NCBI RefSeq assembly: GCF_022919075.1
Contig: NZ_CP095078.1
Coordinates: 124,001-188,000 of the forward strand
Reading direction: 5' to 3'
Length of the DNA: 64,000 bases
Source of the DNA: Nocardioides sp. W7
GTDB lineage: Bacteria; Actinomycetota; Actinomycetes; Propionibacteriales; Nocardioidaceae
Shown here: positions 60,457 through 64,000 of the stretch, in pieces
Position numbering within the stretch: the first letter of the stretch is position 1
Layout: each line of letters begins with the position of its first letter
The notes under the pieces: model-generated
Database searches by the model: none
What the model was told of the DNA's origin: nothing
What the model saw: only the letters and a program-made list of their open reading frames with translations
Position numbers and translations under genes: made by a program

Positions 60457-62031
60457 TCAGCGGATCCCGGTCTTCCGCATCAGCTTCAGCCCGGACAGCA
60501 TCGACTTCACGTAGGCGTCGTAGTCCTGCCCGGGCCGCGCGCCCATCACCTGCTTCTTCAGCACCGCGAGGTTCTGCACGTCGGTGTACTTCAGCAGGCC
60601 GTAGTCGCCGTGCCGCGCTCCGACCCCCGACTGCTTCACCCCGCCCGACGGCGTCCCCTTGGAGGCGAACGCAGTCGCGAGGATGTCGTTGACGTTGACG
60701 TTGCCCGACTCGATGCGCCGGGCGACGGCACACGCGGCCTCCACGTCTCCACCCCACACGGAGGCGTTGAGGCCGTAGTCGGTGTCGTTGGCGAGGGCGA
60801 CCGCCTCGTCGACGGTGCGGTAGCGGTGCAGCGCGACGACCGGCCCGAAGGTCTCGGTGACGCCGCAGAGCATGTCCTTGGTGACGCCCTCGAGGATGGT
60901 CGGCTCGAAGAACGCCGGGCCGAGGTCGGGGCGGGCCTTCCCGCCGGTGACCACGGTCGCGCCCTTGGCGATGGCGTCCTCCACGTGCGCCTGCACGCGG
61001 TCCTTGTGGTCGGGCGATACGAGCGAGCCCATCTCGGGCCCGAAGTCGTACGACGCACCGACGCGCAGCGACTCCGCCGCCTCCACGAACCGGGTCTTGA
61101 ACTCGTCGTAGCGTGACTCGGGCAGGTAGATCCGCTCGATGTGCATGCAGATCTGGCCGGTGTTGCCGAACACCCCGAAGACCGCGCCCTGCACGGTCTC
61201 CTCCAGGTCGGCGTCCTCGAGCACGATCATCGGGTTCTTGCCGCCGAGCTCGAGGCAGCAGCCGATCAGGTTGCGACCGGCCCGCTCGCCGATCACCCGG
61301 CCGGTGTTGGTCGAGCCGGTGAACATGACGTAGTTGGCGTTGTCGATCAGCGTCGGCCCGACGTCGGGTCCCTCGCCGCAGACGACCTGGAACAACCCCT
61401 TCGGCAGCCCCGCCTCCTCCAGCATCGAGATGCCGTACAGCGGCGACAGGGCGGTCTTGTTGTCGGGCTTGAGCACGATCGCGTTGCCGGCCATCAGCGC
61501 CGAGATCGCATCCGAGATGCCCGTCGCGAACGGGAAGTTCCACGGCGCGATGACACCGACGACGCCCTTGGGCTGGCGGATCTCGGTCGACGTCGTCAGG
61601 AACGGCACCGGCCCGCCGCGCTTCACCGACGCGAGCAGCTTCGGCGCGCGCTTGAGGTAGTGGCTCATCACCATCGGCGGGTCGCAGGTCTCCTCGATCG
61701 CCATCCGCCGGTTCTTCCCGCTCTCGACCTGGATCAGGTCGGCGGTCGTCTGGGCGTTGTCGATGAACAGGCCGTGCGCCTTCTTGAAGACCTTCAGCCG
61801 CTTGGCGAGCGGCCAGGCGGCCCACTCGCGCTGGGCGGCCCGGGCGGCGGCGAAGGCGCCCTCGATGTCGGCGGGGGTCGACTGCGGCAGCTCGACGAGC
61901 AGCTCGCCGGTGTAGACCTCGGTGAGCCTCCAGGTGCCGCCGCCGGTGGACGGGATCCGGGCGACCAGGCGCTGGAGGAAGGCGTCGGTGACCGACGCGG
62001 GGCGGGCGATCCGCTGCGGCGTGAGAGTCAT
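60457..62031 (-). CDS. Aldehyde dehydrogenase (succinate-semialdehyde dehydrogenase-like)
   Basis: A 524-residue NAD(P)-dependent dehydrogenase. Motifs are the oxyanion asparagine in VIAPWNFPFATG, the cofactor glycine loop MFTGSTNTGRVIGERAG, the catalytic glutamate in LELGGKNPMIVL and the catalytic cysteine in GNTGQICMHIERIY. The C-terminal EETFGP-type box reads TETFGPVVALHRY. It oxidises an aldehyde to an acid. It starts two bases after the GMC oxidoreductase stop, so the pair likely converts an alcohol to an acid in two steps under the KstR-type box upstream. Confidence 0.92.
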   Translation of the reverse strand: MTLTPQRIARPASVTDAFLQRLVARIPSTGGGTWRLTEVYTGELLVELPQSTPADIEGAFAAARAAQREWAAWPLAKRLKVFKKAHGLFIDNAQTTADLIQVESGKNRRMAIEETCDPPMVMSHYLKRAPKLLASVKRGGPVPFLTTSTEIRQPKGVVGVIAPWNFPFATGISDAISALMAGNAIVLKPDNKTALSPLYGISMLEEAGLPKGLFQVVCGEGPDVGPTLIDNANYVMFTGSTNTGRVIGERAGRNLIGCCLELGGKNPMIVLEDADLEETVQGAVFGVFGNTGQICMHIERIYLPESRYDEFKTRFVEAAESLRVGASYDFGPEMGSLVSPDHKDRVQAHVEDAIAKGATVVTGGKARPDLGPAFFEPTILEGVTKDMLCGVTETFGPVVALHRYRTVDEAVALANDTDYGLNASVWGGDVEAACAVARRIESGNVNVNDILATAFASKGTPSGGVKQSGVGARHGDYGLLKYTDVQNLAVLKKQVMGARPGQDYDAYVKSMLSGLKLMRKTGIR

Positions 62032-62033
62032 GG

Positions 62034-63659
62034 TCAGCCCCGTCCCAGCACCAGGTCGGCGCCGCGTTCGCCGATCATGATGGCCGGCGCGTTGGTGTTG
62101 CCGCCGGTGATCGACGGCATGATCGAGGCGTCGCAGACCCGCAGGCCCTCGACGCCCCGGACCTTCAGGTCGGGCGAGACGACGGCGAGCTCGTCGACAC
62201 CCATCCGACAGGTGCCGACCCCGTGGTAGACCGAGGTCGCCCGGTTGAGGATCGCGTCGCGCAGCGCCTGGCCCGTCAGGTTGGCGCCGGGGTGCAGCTC
62301 CTCCTTGACCGCGCCGCCGAAGGCCGCGCCGCCCATGATCTCGCGGACCATCTCCGACCCCTCGCCGAGAAGCTCGAGGTCGGCCGGGTCGGCGAGGTAC
62401 TGGGGATCGATCAGCGGTGCCGCCGTCGGGTCCGCCGAGGCCAGCCGCAGGGTGCCGCGGCTGCGCGGGTAGATCAGGGTCGTGAGCACCGTCAGCGCGG
62501 GCCGCTGGTCGACGTCGTGGCGGATCGCCTCGTCCTGGTTGGGCGAGACGTAGGCCCACGGCAACAGGTGCAGCTGCAGGTCGGGTACGTCGGTGGCCTG
62601 CGAGGTGCGCACGAACCCGACCGACTCGAACACCGAGTTCGCGAGGAACGTCGTACCGGGTCGCAGCGCCTCCTTCACGATGCCCTTGCCGAAGAAGAAG
62701 GCGTTGCCGCGCATCTTCGAGGAGGTCGTGTGGAAGGTCATCGCGTGGAACATGTGGTCGTGCAGGTTGTCCCCGACCGGCAGGTCCGCGACGACCGCGA
62801 TGCCATGGTCCCTCAGGTGCTGCGCGTGACCGATGCCCGAGAGCATCAGGAGCTGGGCGGACCCGACGAAGCCGGCGGAGAGGATGACCTCCTTGCCGGC
62901 GCGTACGGTGCGCTGCGAGCCGTTCTTGTCGGTCACCTCGACGCCGGTCGCGCGGCCGTTCTCGACGACGACCTTGCGGACCAGCACCTCCGACTGCAGC
63001 TGCAGGGTGGGCGGCGCGAGGTGGTGGATGTAGCCGCGGGAGGCGCTGTAGCGCAGCCCCTGCGCGGCGTTCTGCTGCATCCGGCCGATGCCCTCCTGCG
63101 ACTCCCCGTTGTAGTCGTCGAGGACCTTGACCCCGAGGGTGTCGGCGGTGGCCTGGATGAACTGGAGGGTGCCCTCCTGCGGAGCCTTGTTGCGGGTGAC
63201 CCGGATCGGGCCGCCGGCACCGCGGAAGGCGTTCTCGCCGTCCTCGAAGTCCTCCATCCGCTTGTACGCCGCGTTCACCGAGTCGGCGTCCCAGCCGGTG
63301 TTGCCCTCGGCGGCCCAGGAGTCGAAGTTGGCCCGGTTGCCGCGCACGTAGACCATGCCGTTGACCGAGCTCGAGCCGCCGACGACCTTGCCCCGCGGGA
63401 CCGGCATCTTGCGGTCGAGGATGTGCTTCTGCGGGGTGGAGTAGTAGCCCCAGTCGACCCGCTGCTTGATCTGCGGGACCGAGTGCATCGGCCCGATCAT
63501 CCCGGGCTTCTTCACCAGGAACTGCTCGTCGCTCTTGCCTGCCTCGAGGACGATCACGCTCGCCCCGGACTCGGCCAGGCGGCCGGCGATCGCGGCGCCG
63601 GAGCTCCCGGATCCCACGACGACGTAGTCGGCCTCGTTGCGGTAGGGGGTCTTGGCCAT
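62034..63659 (-). CDS. GMC family FAD oxidoreductase (choline-dehydrogenase-like)
   Basis: A 541-residue flavoenzyme. The FAD ADP-binding loop is YVVVGSGSSGAAIAGRLAE (residues about 12-30), then MPVPRGKVVGGSSSVNGMVYVRG (GMC signature 1) and VILSAGFVGSAQLLMLSGIG (signature 2). The C-terminal catalytic His/Asn segments are TSVYHGVGTCRMG and SITGGNTNAPAIMIGE. It oxidises an alcohol; the partner is the aldehyde dehydrogenase gene that follows. ATG 63659. A perfect KstR-consensus palindrome lies 62 bases upstream, suggesting a steroid- or cholesterol-linked substrate. Confidence 0.92.
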   Translation of the reverse strand: MAKTPYRNEADYVVVGSGSSGAAIAGRLAESGASVIVLEAGKSDEQFLVKKPGMIGPMHSVPQIKQRVDWGYYSTPQKHILDRKMPVPRGKVVGGSSSVNGMVYVRGNRANFDSWAAEGNTGWDADSVNAAYKRMEDFEDGENAFRGAGGPIRVTRNKAPQEGTLQFIQATADTLGVKVLDDYNGESQEGIGRMQQNAAQGLRYSASRGYIHHLAPPTLQLQSEVLVRKVVVENGRATGVEVTDKNGSQRTVRAGKEVILSAGFVGSAQLLMLSGIGHAQHLRDHGIAVVADLPVGDNLHDHMFHAMTFHTTSSKMRGNAFFFGKGIVKEALRPGTTFLANSVFESVGFVRTSQATDVPDLQLHLLPWAYVSPNQDEAIRHDVDQRPALTVLTTLIYPRSRGTLRLASADPTAAPLIDPQYLADPADLELLGEGSEMVREIMGGAAFGGAVKEELHPGANLTGQALRDAILNRATSVYHGVGTCRMGVDELAVVSPDLKVRGVEGLRVCDASIMPSITGGNTNAPAIMIGERGADLVLGRG

Positions 63660-63720
63660 CGATACACCTCGGCGTTCACATACTGACGGAATGTGGCTCG
63701 GCACACACTACGCCATGAAC

Positions 63721-63734
63721 TGCAACCTGTTCTA
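63721..63734. promoter_or_regulatory. KstR-type operator (perfect consensus)
   Basis: TGCAACCTGTTCTA matches TnnAACnnGTTnnA at every defined position. It lies in the 101-base divergent gap between the GMC oxidoreductase (minus) and the pyridoxal kinase (plus). KstR represses steroid-degradation genes until 3-oxo-steroid CoA esters appear. Confidence 0.55.
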
Positions 63735-63760
63735 GTTACCTGGGGGTGGAGGATGGTCCG

Positions 63761-64000
63761 GTGCAGATCCTGTCCATCCAGTCCTCGGTCGCCTACGGCC
63801 ACGTCGGCAACTCCGCCGCCACGTTCCCGCTCCAGCGCATCGGCCACGAGGTCTGGCCGGTGCTCACGGTGCACTTCTCGAACCACACCGGGTACGGCGC
63901 GTGGCGCGGGCCGCTGCTCGCCCCGGCCGACGTCGCGGACGTGATCGCCGGCATCGAGGACCGTGGCGTCCTGGGCCAGGCCGACGCGGTCCTCTCGGGC
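63761..64000 (+). CDS. pdxY: Pyridoxal kinase, N-terminal part (cut by window end)
   Basis: The first 80 residues of a PdxY/PdxK-type kinase: [48 protein letters not shown], the N-terminal nucleotide/pyridoxal-binding block with [16 protein letters not shown] 63761 follows GGAGG at normal spacing. It phosphorylates pyridoxal to PLP. The gene continues beyond the window. The reading frame is open to the last base. Confidence 0.9.
   Translation, partial: MQILSIQSSVAYGHVGNSAATFPLQRIGHEVWPVLTVHFSNHTGYGAWRGPLLAPADVADVIAGIEDRGVLGQADAVLSG

Overview
The window is GC-rich DNA from an actinobacterium. Genes are tightly packed, with many GTG starts, ATGA or GTGA stop/start overlaps and few AT-rich gaps. 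Gene content (Mo-hydroxylase/CODH-like cluster, a groEL without an adjacent groES and with CIRCE sites, an HspR-type site before lon, ECF42 sigma with DGPF proteins, KstR-like boxes) and the many palindromic and tctcgatacg-type repeats fit Nocardioidaceae, probably Nocardioides. That placement is an inference. About 70 protein genes are supported. No rRNA, tRNA, CRISPR array, prophage or IS transposase was seen.

Region 1 (1-10.8 kb) holds secreted or surface proteins (two with carboxypeptidase-regulatory-like beta repeats), an MpaB-type oxygenase, a true steroid delta-isomerase, an HD hydrolase coupled to an 8-oxoguanine-deaminase-like enzyme, CutC, a three-gene cassette resembling type VII secretion substrates, and a HutC-type regulator. 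Region 2 (10.8-16.4 kb) has a MacB/LolCDE-like ABC exporter, alkB with a LexA-type box, an aldo/keto reductase and a LapA-like membrane protein. Region 3 (16.4-31.9 kb, nearly all minus strand) is a form II CODH-like molybdenum hydroxylase locus: coxG-coxM-coxL-coxS and a GAF regulator, then a WXG100-like effector module, then xdhC-coxE-coxD, a MocA-like cofactor nucleotidyltransferase and an ECF sigma/anti-sigma pair.

Region 4 (32-48 kb) has groEL with two CIRCE operators, an ATP-grasp protein, an SGNH hydrolase, the DGPF-DGPF-ECF42 operon, a secreted protein coupled to a LanC-like cyclase with a CCG metal motif, MoaD/ThiS and threonine synthase behind a SAM riboswitch, lon behind a HAIR box, otsB, LytR_C and DUF3263 proteins, and a Gfo/Idh/MocA oxidoreductase. 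Region 5 (48-64 kb) has otsA-GNAT, a PhaC-like hydrolase with a histone-H1-like tail, an MFS transporter coupled to a PLP decarboxylase, ung-ydcF, a DOPA-dioxygenase-like protein, an interrupted aldo/keto reductase, a tandem palindromic repeat block, and a GMC oxidoreductase/aldehyde dehydrogenase operon with a perfect KstR-type box, ending in a truncated pyridoxal kinase.

The most unusual signals are non-coding. A 57-bp palindromic element occurs three times, once in frame inside coxE. Nested palindromes (outer arms 17-21 bp, internal loops, inner stem) cluster at 41.7-41.9 kb and recur at 54.2 kb. Two hairpins appear to bury ribosome binding sites. Three genes carry a net one-base loss, which could be decay or assembly error.
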